A DNA stretch of 64,000 nt from Blastobasis lacticolella (lineage: Eukaryota > Arthropoda > Insecta > Lepidoptera > Blastobasidae), in contig LR990039.1 of NCBI GenBank assembly GCA_905147135.1, positions 32,299,708 to 32,363,707 of the forward strand, given 5' to 3'. The position numbers were made by a program, and so were the translations under genes. The notes below the pieces were generated by a model. It was not told where the DNA came from, did not search any database, and worked only from the letters and a program-made list of their open reading frames with translations. Each line of letters begins with the position of its first letter. Positions within the stretch are counted from its first letter, which is position 1. Of this stretch, positions 10,353 to 21,308 are shown in pieces.

Positions 10353-11450
10353 AACAAATCTCAAATTAGTCATATTCTCGAGCTACAAATCTGTAATAAA
10401 ACGTCACTAAAATCGATCCTCGATTGTCGAAGAACAATATTTTGTTTTAGATTAGCAATGGATATTTCAGTTATTAATGGATATTTTTGTCTACAAAAAA
10501 TATACGCGAGAACAGGACCCCAGAGCGCATATAATGCGGCGCACACCGGACAACCCTCAATGGAAACAAACCGTGCCCTCAACTTCTCACATGCCATTAC
10601 CCCCGCACTAATGCTTCCCAAGGGTTGACTGAAAACCGTGCCCGCGGTGACCTACACCTGCCCTTTTTAAAAGAACCAATAATTAATTATTGAACACCAA
10701 TAGAAACATGTTATTATTATCTGCTCATTTAATAATAATAATATCATCTCTATTCCCATTGAAATACGGCAAACACTCAAGCGCAGTATGCTTACCGGTG
10801 GGTAACTTTGTCGTCGAGATTCGGCGGCTCGCGCGATACTTGCTGCACCTGCGTATTCGGTGTGCGTTTGCGAGATTTGGACGTACAATTAGGGAAAATA
10901 GGTCCGAATTGGTTTTCTCTTTTACACCTGGCTGGAGTAGTAGAAATGGTTTATTTACAATATAAAGATTTACAATAAAATTATAATAAATTATACCTAT
11001 CTAATAAATAAATGAAAGCCTGGAGTTAAGTTTAACTAATTTTGATATCAATAACTAGAGTAATTATTTACCTACTACAGAATACCACAGATTAATGTGA
11101 CGTGATCGGAAGACGACTTTAATTAAGTCATTGATTAAAAATTTACTAATTACCTGACAACAACAATAAAATATATAGATTCATGTTAATAAACAAACAA
11201 GCGAGTCAGACAACTGAATACGTGACTCAAACGCAGGTCGTCTTTTATTCCTGTCGTTGGCGTTAATCATTATTAATCCGGATACTTTCCAAATTATGAA
11301 AATGAATTCTTTGACCACGTATCCGCAACTAACTGAACAGACGAAAATCGATCGACAGTCGGTCGGATAGTCGGTCGTTTACAGTAATTGCGATTTAATA
11401 AATAATGCATTGAATTAGTAGGCACTTAATATGTCAGTACAAAGTTTGTT
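10353..11450. other. Intergenic with an unclassified GC-rich repeat-like patch
   Basis: 10500-10670 and 10790-10900 are richer in GC than their surroundings and have short open frames on both strands without recognisable domains; they look like transposon debris. On the minus strand ATTAAA at 11394-11399 could be the poly(A) signal of the 11451-12761 gene. Confidence 0.35.
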
Positions 11451-12761
11451 TCAGGCAGCGAAACGACTAAGCATCACATAAAAGTGAGGGTGATTAGCGG
11501 GGGGCTTCCGCACGATGATCTTCTGGAAGGTGGTGCCAGACTTGGTGCCGGGCTCGGGACTCTTGTAATATCTAGTAAAATAGCTACTCTTGCCTCTCGC
11601 TGTATGTGACATGTTATCTGAGGTTTCCCCGTTATTCTTTGGTTTGTTTTTATTCGTCTGGTAGAACAGCGCGTATGGAGCCGCGGGCTGGGTCGGGGCC
11701 TTGTTTGCTGGATGTTGTCTGGGTTGATGGTGCGGTGGATTGTTGTATTTTTTGTTTGTCACGGACGCACCTATGACGTGCCTTTTCTGTTTGAGCTCCT
11801 CAATAAGTGCTGGTAGGCTGCACGTGATCTCACCCGTGTGACCTAGCTTAGCAAAAAAGGTTTTCAATCTCTCTTCGCTAATGTTGCAAATATTCGCTTT
11901 ATTCGCCTTCTCTGTGTGTGGGTCTTCGTTCCCCTTTTCTGTCATTCTCCTGGTCATCGTGTGCTCTTTGGATGATAAACCGTCCAAGAAACGCGTCATG
12001 AATGCGGAAGTTTTCTCATTCAAAGTTGACATCAGCGTCGGCTTGTTGGACAGGTTGCTCTGAGGTTTCCGATTTATCGTATCTTGCCTTTGAAGCGTTT
12101 GGGGCATGTTGTTAGCTTTATATCTTAACATATTATTATAACCGGGTACGTGATCATGATTGAACGTCTTCACGCTAAATCCATTTCTATGGTTTTGGTA
12201 CTGTCTGCGAATGGTTTGAGGAGCCGACGTATTTCGGATGGATGCATCGTGTCTGCCGTGGATCGGTTGCATTACTTGCAATGAATTTGACTGTGGCTTC
12301 ATCACTGCAGCAAAAGATTGTGGTTTCGGCTTAATGAAATTGTTTTGTTTATTAACTGCGTTTCTACGTGCCATACCCATTTTAGTCGGTGATTCTGTTG
12401 ATTCGTGAACTACCATGGTTTGAGATTTACCCAATGATGGCGGCAAATAAGACTGATTCGGATCATATCTCGTTTTCTTCACTTTAAAATGTGAATCGAC
12501 TAACTCGTCCGGGACATGCCTCGACTTCATCACTTTGAAATGTGGGTCGGATAAATCATCTCTTCTGGTTACCATGAAGGTGTTCTCATTCCTCTTAAAA
12601 GGTTTGCTCTCAGCCGGGTAGAAGCTTGAAATTTTCAAAGCGTCAATTCCTTGACTTTGGAAGGTGATCGCGTTGGGGCTATCGTATATGTAGTTTGCGG
12701 CCGATGCTGAATTCACGTACATTATTCCACTTAATAAAAACATATCAAGTATTACCTTCAT
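11451..12761 (-). CDS. Secreted basic protein of unknown function
   Basis: This is a single-exon gene of 436 residues that I do not recognise. Residues 1-21 form a signal peptide (MKVILDMFLLSGIMYVNSASA). Mature sequence begins NYIYDSPNAITF, faintly like the G-Y-I-Y start of the DUF4779-like neighbours. Residues 72-101 hold a tandem internal repeat, DPHFKVMKSRHVP then DSHFKVKKTRYDP, spaced 17 residues apart. The middle and end are basic and rich in Asn, Gln, Lys, Pro and Met, probably disordered. One helical-looking segment at about 289-327 carries two Cys (292 and 314), the only good candidate for a folded, disulphide-linked piece. The ATG and a TATA box 44-53 bases upstream set the start. 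Context suggests another extracellular structural protein; that is inference. Confidence 0.8.
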   Translation of the reverse strand: MKVILDMFLLSGIMYVNSASAANYIYDSPNAITFQSQGIDALKISSFYPAESKPFKRNENTFMVTRRDDLSDPHFKVMKSRHVPDELVDSHFKVKKTRYDPNQSYLPPSLGKSQTMVVHESTESPTKMGMARRNAVNKQNNFIKPKPQSFAAVMKPQSNSLQVMQPIHGRHDASIRNTSAPQTIRRQYQNHRNGFSVKTFNHDHVPGYNNMLRYKANNMPQTLQRQDTINRKPQSNLSNKPTLMSTLNEKTSAFMTRFLDGLSSKEHTMTRRMTEKGNEDPHTEKANKANICNISEERLKTFFAKLGHTGEITCSLPALIEELKQKRHVIGASVTNKKYNNPPHHQPRQHPANKAPTQPAAPYALFYQTNKNKPKNNGETSDNMSHTARGKSSYFTRYYKSPEPGTKSGTTFQKIIVRKPPANHPHFYVMLSRFAA

Positions 12762-12804
12762 CGTGCTTCATTTGAAACTAAAAGAAATCAGACCACGCGT
12801 CTCT

Positions 12805-12814
12805 CTTATAAATT
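12805..12814 (-). promoter_or_regulatory. TATA box of the 11451-12761 gene
   Basis: Reads AATTTATAAG on the minus strand, about 44-53 bases upstream of the ATG at 12761. This spacing leaves a very short 5' leader, like the neighbouring secreted-protein genes. Confidence 0.55.
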
Positions 12815-12984
12815 CTTTGTGGTGTATCATCAAAATATGTTATTGTTGATCAGAAATAAACATTCGCATTCTTACAGTGATTCATTTGTCGTGGATAGTA
12901 ACCCGAAACAAACATATCGCTTTGTCCACCGAGGATAGGTAGGTAGGACTTTAGTAGGTAGTAGGATTGGTAGGACTTTGGCTC

Positions 12985-13367
12985 CCTGTGTGTGTTCTAC
13001 CGGCTATACAATGGGGAGTGTTCCGAGGAACTTTTTGATCTGGTGCCAACAGCACAATTCCGCCATCGCACCACCCGCCGTGGGCTGGGTACTCATCCCC
13101 ACTACGTAGACCCTCTGTTGGTCACCACGCGAAGGTTTGAAAGAACGTTTCTCGCTCGTACGATTCGGATGTGGAATGAGCTCCCAGCCACAGTGTTTCC
13201 TTTGGACTATGACATGGGATCGTTCAAGAGGTATATTAGAGGTCTCTTCAGAGGCGGGCAACGCATTTGTGACTCCCCTGGTGTTGCTGATGTCCATGGG
13301 CGGCGGTGACCACTTTCCATCAGGTGGCCCGCATGCCTGTTTGTCTGCCGGATAACATAAAAAAAAG
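12985..13367 (+). mobile_element. Jockey-like LINE 3' end with partial reverse-transcriptase tail
   Basis: The plus strand encodes FYRLYNGECSEELFDLVP then TAQFRHRTTRRG and RMWNELPATVFP. This lines up with the C-terminus of the larger LINE at 54107-55305 (FYRLHFGECAKQLHDLIP, PAPFRHRETRSG, KEWNALPASVFP). The tail ccactttccatcaggtggcc and an A-run close at 13367. It is 5'-truncated and dead. Confidence 0.8.
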
Positions 13368-14683
13368 GTAGATATTATTACAATGCTACATAAGGTTACG
13401 CTACTTATATTAGATAGAAATGTATCGGTTTGCCAATCTAAATTACTTAAATTATAATATTTAATTTATTAATTCTTCAACGTCCTTTCTATACGGTATT
13501 ACCAATGATTTTGCCTAGGTAATATCGTAGTCGCAATCCGCAGCGATCAATTAAAAGTTTCGAACTACTACTTTATCTTATTGCCTCTAGTCTTACGTGT
13601 GTAAAGTATCTATGTAACCTGTTACAAAAGCCCTTTTGATTTCAGTGAGGAAGCTATCATCCCGAATACCCCAATACCTGTACCTACATTAGTTAGTGCG
13701 TTGCCTTCCATAGAGGTCATCATCATCATTTATCATCATCTGTCTACGTACGTTAGATGGAATCACTCCTTTGACGACATTAAATTTAATAAATGTGGCG
13801 AAATGGAACAATGCCTGGGATGTATTTCTCGTAGAATCAGAGTTGTGACTGTAAGTCTGGTCGATTCTAATGCAATAAACAAATTAAGCTTCCAATACGT
13901 TTTTTTGCTTCATAAATTCCAAGTTCCGCATGGGCGGCCTGTAAGTGAAACTTGGTTAACCATGAGTTGCAGCGTTGGGTGGTGGGCCTTTGACTTGATA
14001 AAGGTCTGGGAAGACGGAAAGATACGGGCAAAGGCAATAAAGATAATTATGGGATTTTCTATGGGAGTCATCTAATGAAGAAAGATACAGTATTACTTCC
14101 AGTACACATTACAGTGTTTACAGAAGTGTCTCAAGTCTTCCAGTGATTGTTACGAGCGATTTCTTTTCTTTTTTTCGACTTTATTCGCTACATCGTAATA
14201 ATATATCGTTATGAAGTTATTTAATAATAATAAATGTTTGTTTGTTCGTATTTTATGCGCTGCCATAGGTACCTACCGTTAATCCGATTACTCTGTACGT
14301 AACTTTGTCATTTTGCGCGAAGGTTATAGGATATGGTAATGGTAAGGTTTATGTAGTAACTTTTTTGTAATCTGTAGTATTTTAGGGATGAGTAGGGGTA
14401 GGACTCCACGTGCCATACATACCATGCCATACGTGCCGTACATAATCCTAAACTGATTAGGTATAGGCTCCACTCCAGCAGTGGACATGGGCAGATGATG
14501 ATGACGACTGGAACACCCTGACTGAAGCCGAGACAAGTAATTTCGTGCACTGTCAATGTCCACATCAACAGGCACATAATCGTTGTGAAATTCATTCGAA
14601 TTAGCACGGTATTGAAGTACTAATAAACAATATAAATTATAATATATTTACGTCATCCAATAATGACTATGACTATTTAAAGA
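13368..14683. other. Intergenic, nothing convincing
   Basis: Contains an open frame of 124 codons at 13701-14075 (plus) with no signal peptide, domain or promoter, so I do not call it. 14440-14510 (plus) ends in agatgatgatga after ccactccagcagtggacatg, the usual tail of an RTE-derived repeat. Confidence 0.4.
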
Positions 14684-14732
14684 AGTCTCTGTACTACACC
14701 ATGGGATTCTTCAAAAGGTATGTCTACAGTAG

Positions 14733-15300
14733 GGTTGCCAACCCTCCTATATAATAAAGTATCCTACTATATTAGGAGTCCTCCTACTATAAATATAAAA
14801 TTAAAATGTAGTAGGCGAAACTACTATATTTAATAAGGACAACCGCAATAAGCAATACCGCAAAACGGAACGCGTCCATAAGATCCTCAAAAGAAAAATT
14901 TTACTGATGCAAATCGAATATTAAATAAGCTCAATGTAGCAGAAAATATATATTTAAGAAATAATATAGGTACCTACGTACATTTTATTTAAAAACCTAC
15001 TATATATGACTGTGATTGTAACTTCTGTAAGGAATCTCAAATGTACATTGCCTACTAGTTTATTGCTTTCCACTATATCCATGTAAATGGTTGTCTGGAA
15101 GAGATCGCTATTGGCGATAAGACCGCCCTTGTACTTGTCATAATCTTGCAGAATCTGTGATAATTATACTGTTAATGTACAATAAAGTGTTAAATAAATA
15201 AATAAATATATATTTTCTGATTAATTCCCTACCTAGTATATTTTTATGGCTTCTAAACTTGAAAATACTATATTTGGTCTAAAAAAGGTTGGCAACCCTA
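14733..15300. mobile_element. MITE with agggttgccaacc ends, TA target site
   Basis: The left end reads (TA)GGGTTGCCAACCCTCC and the right end AAGGTTGGCAACCC(TA), i.e. inverted ends of about 13 bp flanked by TA. The interior is AT-rich with repeated tactatat motifs. A LINE tail (15075-15205) sits inside it, so the element has itself been invaded. Confidence 0.6.
15075..15205 (+). mobile_element. LINE 3' tail nested inside the MITE
   Basis: Plus-oriented copy of the family at 3455-3602: tgtctggaagagatcgct, gataagaccgccc, then caataaagtgttaaataaataaataaat. Confidence 0.6.
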
Positions 15301-15425
15301 GTATACAGGTACCTCAAAGGCCGGCACCAGAGCCGCTCCCTTTAGGTTGCAATGTCCTGGACGACGGTGGCCACTTTCCATCAGGTGGACCGCCCGTCCT
15401 TGTGCCTCCCTAGGTAATAACAAAA

Positions 15426-15833
15426 AATAAATAGCCCTTCCCAAGTAGCACTACGCTTACAAGTGCCCATTACAAAAGCCGCATTGCTACGCTGAATTGC
15501 CAACGAAATCTGCTGCACAATCTGTTCCCAATAGGCAAATTGTCTCTAATCAGCAGAAACCTGGTGCCTGATGAGTCTGTCTGCAGTGAAACATGCAAAA
15601 CTTACATTGTTAATAACACTCTGCTTTTGCCTCTCTTTCGTCAAAACATTACACAAAATGTTATCAAAATAAAAAGTCTATTTAGTATTTCGTATTCATT
15701 GCTTGTTTGTATTTATGAATGATGTTTGCATTTCTACGACGAAGGTAATGAAAACATAAATGTAGTACTTTAAACATTGTAATAATGCGACACGGGTAGT
15801 GGTGCCCTGGCACAGTATTGTGACAGTCGCGAC
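15426..15833. other. 5' flank of the 15834-16724 gene
   Basis: No gene is seen. I find no convincing TATA box before the ATG at 15834; cataaatg at 15755-15762 is the nearest AT-rich candidate. Confidence 0.3.
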
Positions 15834-16724
15834 ATGAAGGTGAAACTTTTGCTGGTGTTTGCCTTTTGTGATGTATATTTTAGCGAAAGCCGGCTGATAC
15901 TAAGGGGTGCACCCACTACGGCGCCTATCCCTGTCCCAAAAATACAAACCAACATTTTGTATAGAAATCACGCTGACAATAGAAGAAAAGAAACTGAGAG
16001 GCCAGCAAGACCAGCCGTAGAAGCTATGCGTCCACCGATAAGTAATGAACTTGATAGTGGAGAGTCCTTCGATGGCAAGGTGGAAAAATCAACATTAAGT
16101 GTAATGCAGTCAAACGAGCACGAGGACGAAGACTTCAATCTTAACGATTATGATTTCGACGTAAACCACGATGAATTTGCTTGTCGAGAGAAGCCACTTG
16201 TTCCTAGGAAACAAAAATTCGATGATATACAATGGGCACAACATGTCATGTCCGCAAACGGAGCTACAAAACCCACCACCACGTTGTCGACAAAAGTGAT
16301 TATCCCTAGCAATATCTTAAAAAGGAAACTTAGAAAGAAAATTAGAGATAAACTGGTGACTGGTGATCCTAAACAACGCCTAACGACCCGAAGTACCAAG
16401 CGTCCGCCAACAATCCCAGAAAAACACTATATCAAATATAAATATCAGAAGGACCATTTAAAAAAAGACAAGAAACAGGATATCAAAAATGGCAAGCAAC
16501 ATAATATCATAAATAAGAAGGAACGTAATACCACAAAAGGCAGTGAACATAAGCCGAGGTCAGCAAGGTCGCCTTGGGTGAACTACCAGATGTATCTAGA
16601 AAGACCGGACAAATTCGTCGAAAAGACTAGTAGGACCTTGGTGGGTAACGTAATGAGCATATTTCCTCTGTTTCCAGTAGTGCACCGATTCAACGGACCA
16701 AAGCATAGATATCATTATAAATAA
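15834..16724 (+). CDS. Secreted, highly basic protein of unknown function
   Basis: This is the only plus-strand member of the cluster, a single exon of 296 residues that I do not recognise. Residues 1-19 look like a signal peptide (MKVKLLLVFAFCDVYFSES). A Pro/Thr-rich start is followed by an acidic segment near 93-114 (HEDEDFNLNDYDFDV), then a long Lys/Arg-rich region (about 150-250; e.g. NILKRKLRKKIRDKL, YKYQKDHLKKDKKQD). It ends with a less biased segment containing SPWVNYQMYLERPDKF. An R-S-A-R site just before SPWV could be a proprotein cleavage site. An AATAAA signal at 16792-16797, about 70 bases after the stop, supports a short transcript. It lacks the motifs of the DUF4779-like neighbours. 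Secretion is inferred from the N-terminus only. Confidence 0.75.
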   Translation: MKVKLLLVFAFCDVYFSESRLILRGAPTTAPIPVPKIQTNILYRNHADNRRKETERPARPAVEAMRPPISNELDSGESFDGKVEKSTLSVMQSNEHEDEDFNLNDYDFDVNHDEFACREKPLVPRKQKFDDIQWAQHVMSANGATKPTTTLSTKVIIPSNILKRKLRKKIRDKLVTGDPKQRLTTRSTKRPPTIPEKHYIKYKYQKDHLKKDKKQDIKNGKQHNIINKKERNTTKGSEHKPRSARSPWVNYQMYLERPDKFVEKTSRTLVGNVMSIFPLFPVVHRFNGPKHRYHYK

Positions 16725-16791
16725 GTACCTAATATTATTTTCTGCATTATTATCTTTTTTCTAATGCGGAAAATTTGTCACATAAATTCTG

Positions 16792-16797
16792 AATAAA
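16792..16797 (+). terminator. Polyadenylation signal of the 15834-16724 gene
   Basis: AATAAA about 68 bases after the stop codon, followed by further AATAAA-rich sequence to 16830. Confidence 0.5.
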
Positions 16798-16829
16798 TTA
16801 CTTACATAAATAAAATAAAATAAAAGTTT

Positions 16830-18140
16830 TTAGGATTGTATTAAAATGGATTTTGCTATCGTCATTAAGTACATGTAAATATTATAAGAGCTTTTCCCTC
16901 TAGCGTATGTGGTTACCATAAAATAAATATGTTCGATTATAGGAAGGTTGAAGAAATATGAATAATGTAGAACAATGACCCTATAAATAATTAGATTGTA
17001 TTGAATGTAACATTAAAAACTAAGGTACTACTTAATAATATTTTCTTTTCTCTATTTGTAGATGTAGGAGAGAGTGTTAAGAAATATATTTATCTTGTGT
17101 AGATGGATAATTGTCTTTAATACCCCCCCATTAAAACGATTATCCATCTCCACCAGAACATTCTCCTTTCATAGTATTCAGTAGTATTTCATCCACTTCA
17201 AATTAAAAAAATAGGATATCCAGTATTGGATTCAATAACAGTGTTTGTGATCTCGCGCGCCCCAGGTCCGCCTTGATCATGATACAGGAGTTTTAGATCC
17301 AGGTAATTACAAGATAGAGGCTACCATCTCACCTTTGTTGCACTGCTAACAGGGCTGAACCTGACCAGATTGGATCACGGTCATATAGGTATACTCACGA
17401 TGTTTTCCCTCACCGTATGACGTATAATGTAGATACAAGGGTACAACTTATGTATTTACGATCAAACTCGGTGGCTCTAGCTGACGAGGCCATTAGCTCT
17501 TTGATCCCAGCCCACTGTCGCTCTCTACTGTGGCTTTCAAATTATTCATTGGTAAATTCTGTCTGTAGGAACGAAAACTTAACTTAGTCATTCTGTAAGT
17601 TCCTGAGGTCACGCGTTAACTGCTACTCCTTATATGATTTAACGAGTTTCAAGTGAGTAAGTTTAGAAACTGCGTATAAATGTATAAGCCAAGTGTCAAA
17701 CAACAGACCCGCTTTTAACCGTGGTCCCACCGCTATGACCAAGAGTGGGTCCACTGCACGCATCCTACGATCAATAGTCCAATCCGCCAAGCCAGTTGAA
17801 ATTCACACCTAGTACCTATTTACCCTGGTGGTCTCATTTGATGACCATTGAAGATCAGGATCAGCAGGAGAAGAGAATCTTTAATTGCGGAGAAAATCAC
17901 ATTTTAAAGTCTTCGGTAGATTCGGGACAATCAAGAACACGCCGATGGATCTAACACTATTATATTGTACTTAACATTATTATATTCTTATTATATAATA
18001 TTTAGTACATATTTATAAAAATGTGCATGTTGTAAATAATCACTTTCGTCCGTGCTTCACTGTAGAGCGCACTGAAAATCAGCGCTATAGGTAGAAACCT
18101 ACCGCACTGAAAACCATAGCCAACCATAGTTAAATTTTGC
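16830..18140. other. Intergenic with an eroded SINE
   Basis: 17255-17445 is a decayed minus-oriented copy of the main SINE (gtccgccttgatcatgatac, cctgaccagattggatcacg, ttttccctcaccgta). 17087-17098 and 17136-17147 form an inverted pair (agatggataat / attatccatct). No gene is seen. Confidence 0.45.
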
Positions 18141-18142
18141 TA

Positions 18143-18925
18143 CGAATTTTACTAGTAACGAACACAAACAAATCTGACGAAGTCGTCCGGAGCGAAATAC
18201 GCCCTTTTTTAACTTTGTCCTTCTAATTTAATATTGTCATTATAATAAAAGGTAAGATGTCTAGTGAATCAAACCCACGCCACGCTCTGATACCTACCAC
18301 CGTCTTTTTGATCTCTCGATCCTACATACCGTGAATCGGCAGTGCTTGCTTTTGCAAAAAGGAGGGTTTTGATGATTTTGACCGGAATAAATGTTAATTT
18401 GTTGCCTCACAACTTCTAAACTAAGGAGGTACCTACTTACTTATCGTTAGAAGTATCTTAATTATCCACAGGTTGGCCTATGTGACTTCACAATAAATTG
18501 AATATGATACCCTCTAGAGGACATAGTCATGAAAAAAAAATAATAATGAAAAGGATAGGTACATTAATATATTAAACAGGCAACATATTCTTTATTTTCA
18601 GTAAAAAATCATATAATGATGATGCACCAGGACAGAAGGGACTTGCACCTACCTATATTATCTTGTTCTTCAAAATGTTTACAACGCAACACTTCCAATC
18701 ACCATGTCTAGTCTTTAGGAAACCTAGAAAAACAAATAAATGTGAATAAACGTACCTAAATACGCGATTAATCCGTTAAGTTGTTGTATAAAATGTCTGA
18801 ACATTCGAAATGTCATTTTGGTACATTTTTGGTATGAAACTCTAATTAATACATATACAATTGAGGACCGCAATTTACACGATATGAGAATTAAAGTTTT
18901 AACATATTTTCGATCACCAAAATAA
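18143..18925 (+). repeat. Duplicated segment, copy 1
   Basis: Collinear over about 0.75 kb with 28159-29015 in the same orientation. Shared strings include ggcagtgcttgcttttgcaa, acttacttatcgttagaagt, caccaggacagaagggactt, cttgttcttcaaaatgttta and aaaacaaataaatg. Small indels and substitutions separate the two. It has no long open frame in this copy. The class is unknown: it may be a segmental duplication or two insertions of one unclassified element. Confidence 0.75.
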
Positions 18926-19009
18926 CTCTGATTAACCGCCTTTTATGTCAACTGTAATTGCTAACGGAAAATCTGTCATCTTGGCGTTATTGTCCTTTTT
19001 CTGTTATAG

Positions 19010-19190
19010 CGTGCGAAGGCCCGGGCTTCGCCTTGACCGCCATGATCCAAGATTAGGCAGATCAGATAATTAATTACGACCTTACGAATTATGACCCCGT
19101 TACAAGGGAACCTGACCAGATTCTCCTGTTAACAGATTAGCTCATGATTATACATTCAGTCGCCTGAAAGTCGCCACATACGAGTATGTA
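19010..19190 (-). mobile_element. SINE fragment (main family)
   Basis: Contains ggcccgggcttcgccttgac, gcagatcagataattaatta, acctgaccagatt and a decayed cctgaaagtcgcc. The tRNA-like head is missing. Confidence 0.6.
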
Positions 19191-20555
19191 AGGGAACAAT
19201 ATTACAATGCGAGTGTTGCGGATGCGGCGATGGAACACCCACCTCCTCCAGTGAGGGTGTCGTACCTGCTGTCCTTTCCAGGGCCCGCTGCGTAAGACAC
19301 AGAGCAAAGCCTTCTGTGATATATTTTAATATTGTATCTGTCTAGCAAAACCTCGTAAAGTAGAAAACCAATAACTAGTGAAATAAAATGATAAATACAC
19401 ATGTATGAAATTTTTAATAATTGTCATGTTTAAATGTGGTTTGCATGACTTTGCTATTAGGTACTTACGGGATCATCATCCACTGCCATTAACCCACTGG
19501 GTGTGATTGACATGTCTCTCTCTTTTTTACCTTCCCACTTACAAAATCATGGTATTAACCACCATTAAGACAATGACAATGTCCATTGAGCCACCCAGTG
19601 AGACAATACTACTGTATATGTTTCTACATTGATCTAATTTTATTATTAAACTTGTTGCGGTGTAAAGCAAAGTTAACAGTGCTATTGAGGCACACATCCC
19701 GACTCCATTCCTAAATACTTTGTCGATCAATGTTCGCATCTATTTGTTCCATTGATTTTAATAAACTTACAATTTTATAGTGAAAATTTTACGTAGATAT
19801 TACATACCATATTTCACTTACTTAAGCAAGAGTACATTCTCTCGTGTCCTTAGTGGTATAAATAAGATTTACGAAGAGTGCTATAGAATGTTTAGAAAAA
19901 TAACCAACGGATCGCTCTCTTATCGTATATACGGCAGCGAGACTTGTCCTACTAGAGCGGCACAAGCAGAAGCTGCAGCAGGAAATCAAGATGCTGCAGT
20001 GGATTTGTGGAGATCACACTAAAACCAATTCCAAAACACGCACATTTGACGTGACATCCCCACAGAATATTTACTGACGTACACCGGCATAAACCGGATA
20101 TGCTACAGAAGTACTGCCTTCGATCGATGGTATGCCGATGGTAAGACGACCAGAGTGGTTCAGTGGTCAACATACCAGTCAGCCACGCAAGAGTTTAGTT
20201 TGCTTAAAGAGCTTTGCTTAGTTTGGGACTAGATAGCGCTGTGTGAATTTGTCATCGATTATTTATTTATTTATGACCTCGGCTCCGCATCACGTACAGT
20301 GCCACCAAATTATCTGTTCAGTACGAAAAATCAGAAGTATAGACGCATATTCAGTAAATGTTATTACAGTAGCATCTTCAACGCCGCCGTCTATCGAACA
20401 GATAACTTGGTGTTTGTACGTACCCCATTCTCATGGGGTGTCGTCAACCGTGCATAACTAGCCTCTATGGTACTCTATGAGAGTTCACCTCCTGCCTCCC
20501 GCGTTGCCCGTAGGGAGCCCATATCCATTGCGCTGCGCACAAAAAAACTTGGTGT
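19191..20555. other. Intergenic, nothing convincing
   Basis: Several short open frames on both strands (e.g. 19780-20022 plus) show no domain or promoter. 20150-20180 contains gagtggttcagtggtcaaca, similar to the A-box end of the second SINE family at 6300-6512, but no body follows. Confidence 0.35.
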
Positions 20556-20765
20556 TAATTAATTAATTAATTTTTAATATTAACGTAGGGACGGAGACGC
20601 CGGTCCAAGAAGCGATCGGTTATCGTCGTGCGTGCGAACAAACTCACCACGAAGAATGCCGAAAACTGATCGCAGTGGATAGAAAGTAGGAAGGCGGACC
20701 CCGAGATGCAATAGGGATTGACGTTAAGTTGATGATAATGATGATGGTATAAAATTGTCTTAAAA
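20556..20765 (+). mobile_element. RTE-like LINE 3' end
   Basis: Plus-strand sequence ending gtaggaaggcggacccc ... gataatgatgatgg matches, in opposite orientation, the tail at 21117-21292. It encodes a broken version of the usual terminal peptide and ends in a TGA-type repeat. Confidence 0.55.
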
Positions 20766-21100
20766 AAGGGACATGAGTATGTTAGAACATTAAGTTCTAA
20801 AATGTAGGTATAACTCTCTCGCAAGTTCTTCTTGGGCCGTGTGGTGTCCCCTTACGCGCATGGGTGTCGTACAAGGCGACTAATGTACTGTTTTCAAGGC
20901 AAAAGAGCAAGAGTCTCCGTAGTCTGGAAAATGTTACGGGCTGTGATGATGAAGTTCTTTTTTTCCTCCATGAAGTGTCGACCATCCAGATTACTGATGT
21001 CACTGTTCATTCAACTACGAGAATGTTGCGTAACACAATGTAACATAAACAGACAAAGACCTCCAAGCGTAGACGTACTTTAAAGAGCAACAAGTAAGTA

Positions 21101-21308
21101 GGAAGGAGAGATTCCATCATCATCATCGTCTGAGCGGTCAATCCCGGCTACTGCCAGGGTCCGCCTTCCTACTTTGCTTTCTCCACTTTGCCCGATCTTC
21201 GGCATCCTCACGTCGTAAGCCTTTGGCTCTCGCGGTCGACTCGGCGATGTCAATTCATCGCTTCTTAGGTCTCCCGCGGGACCTAAGAAGCGGGAAGGAG
21301 AGATTCCA
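21101..21308 (-). mobile_element. RTE-like LINE 3' fragment with 16-bp target-site duplication
   Basis: The insert at 21117-21292 is flanked by direct repeats ggaaggagagattcca at 21101-21116 and 21293-21308. On the minus strand it encodes AEDRAKWRKQSRKADPG, the common terminal peptide of RTE-type LINEs, then (GATGAT)n at its 3' end. At its 5' end 21259-21271 and 21280-21292 form a 13-bp inverted pair (cgcttcttaggtc / gacctaagaagcg). It is a clean, fairly recent 5'-truncated insertion. Confidence 0.8.

Larger units (their letters stand above)
14684..15425 (+). mobile_element. LINE tail split by a nested MITE
   Basis: 14684-14730 (catgggattcttcaaaaggt) and 15303-15425 (gtatacaggtacctcaaagg ... 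ccactttccatcaggtgga) together look like the LINE 3' end seen intact at 12985-13367 (F-K-R-Y frame). They are separated by the TA-flanked inverted-repeat element at 14733-15300. Confidence 0.6.

Noticed and set aside
13701..14075. 124-codon open frame
   Set aside because: No domain, signal peptide, promoter, splice context or repeat relationship supports it. Length alone is not enough in a 64-kb window.
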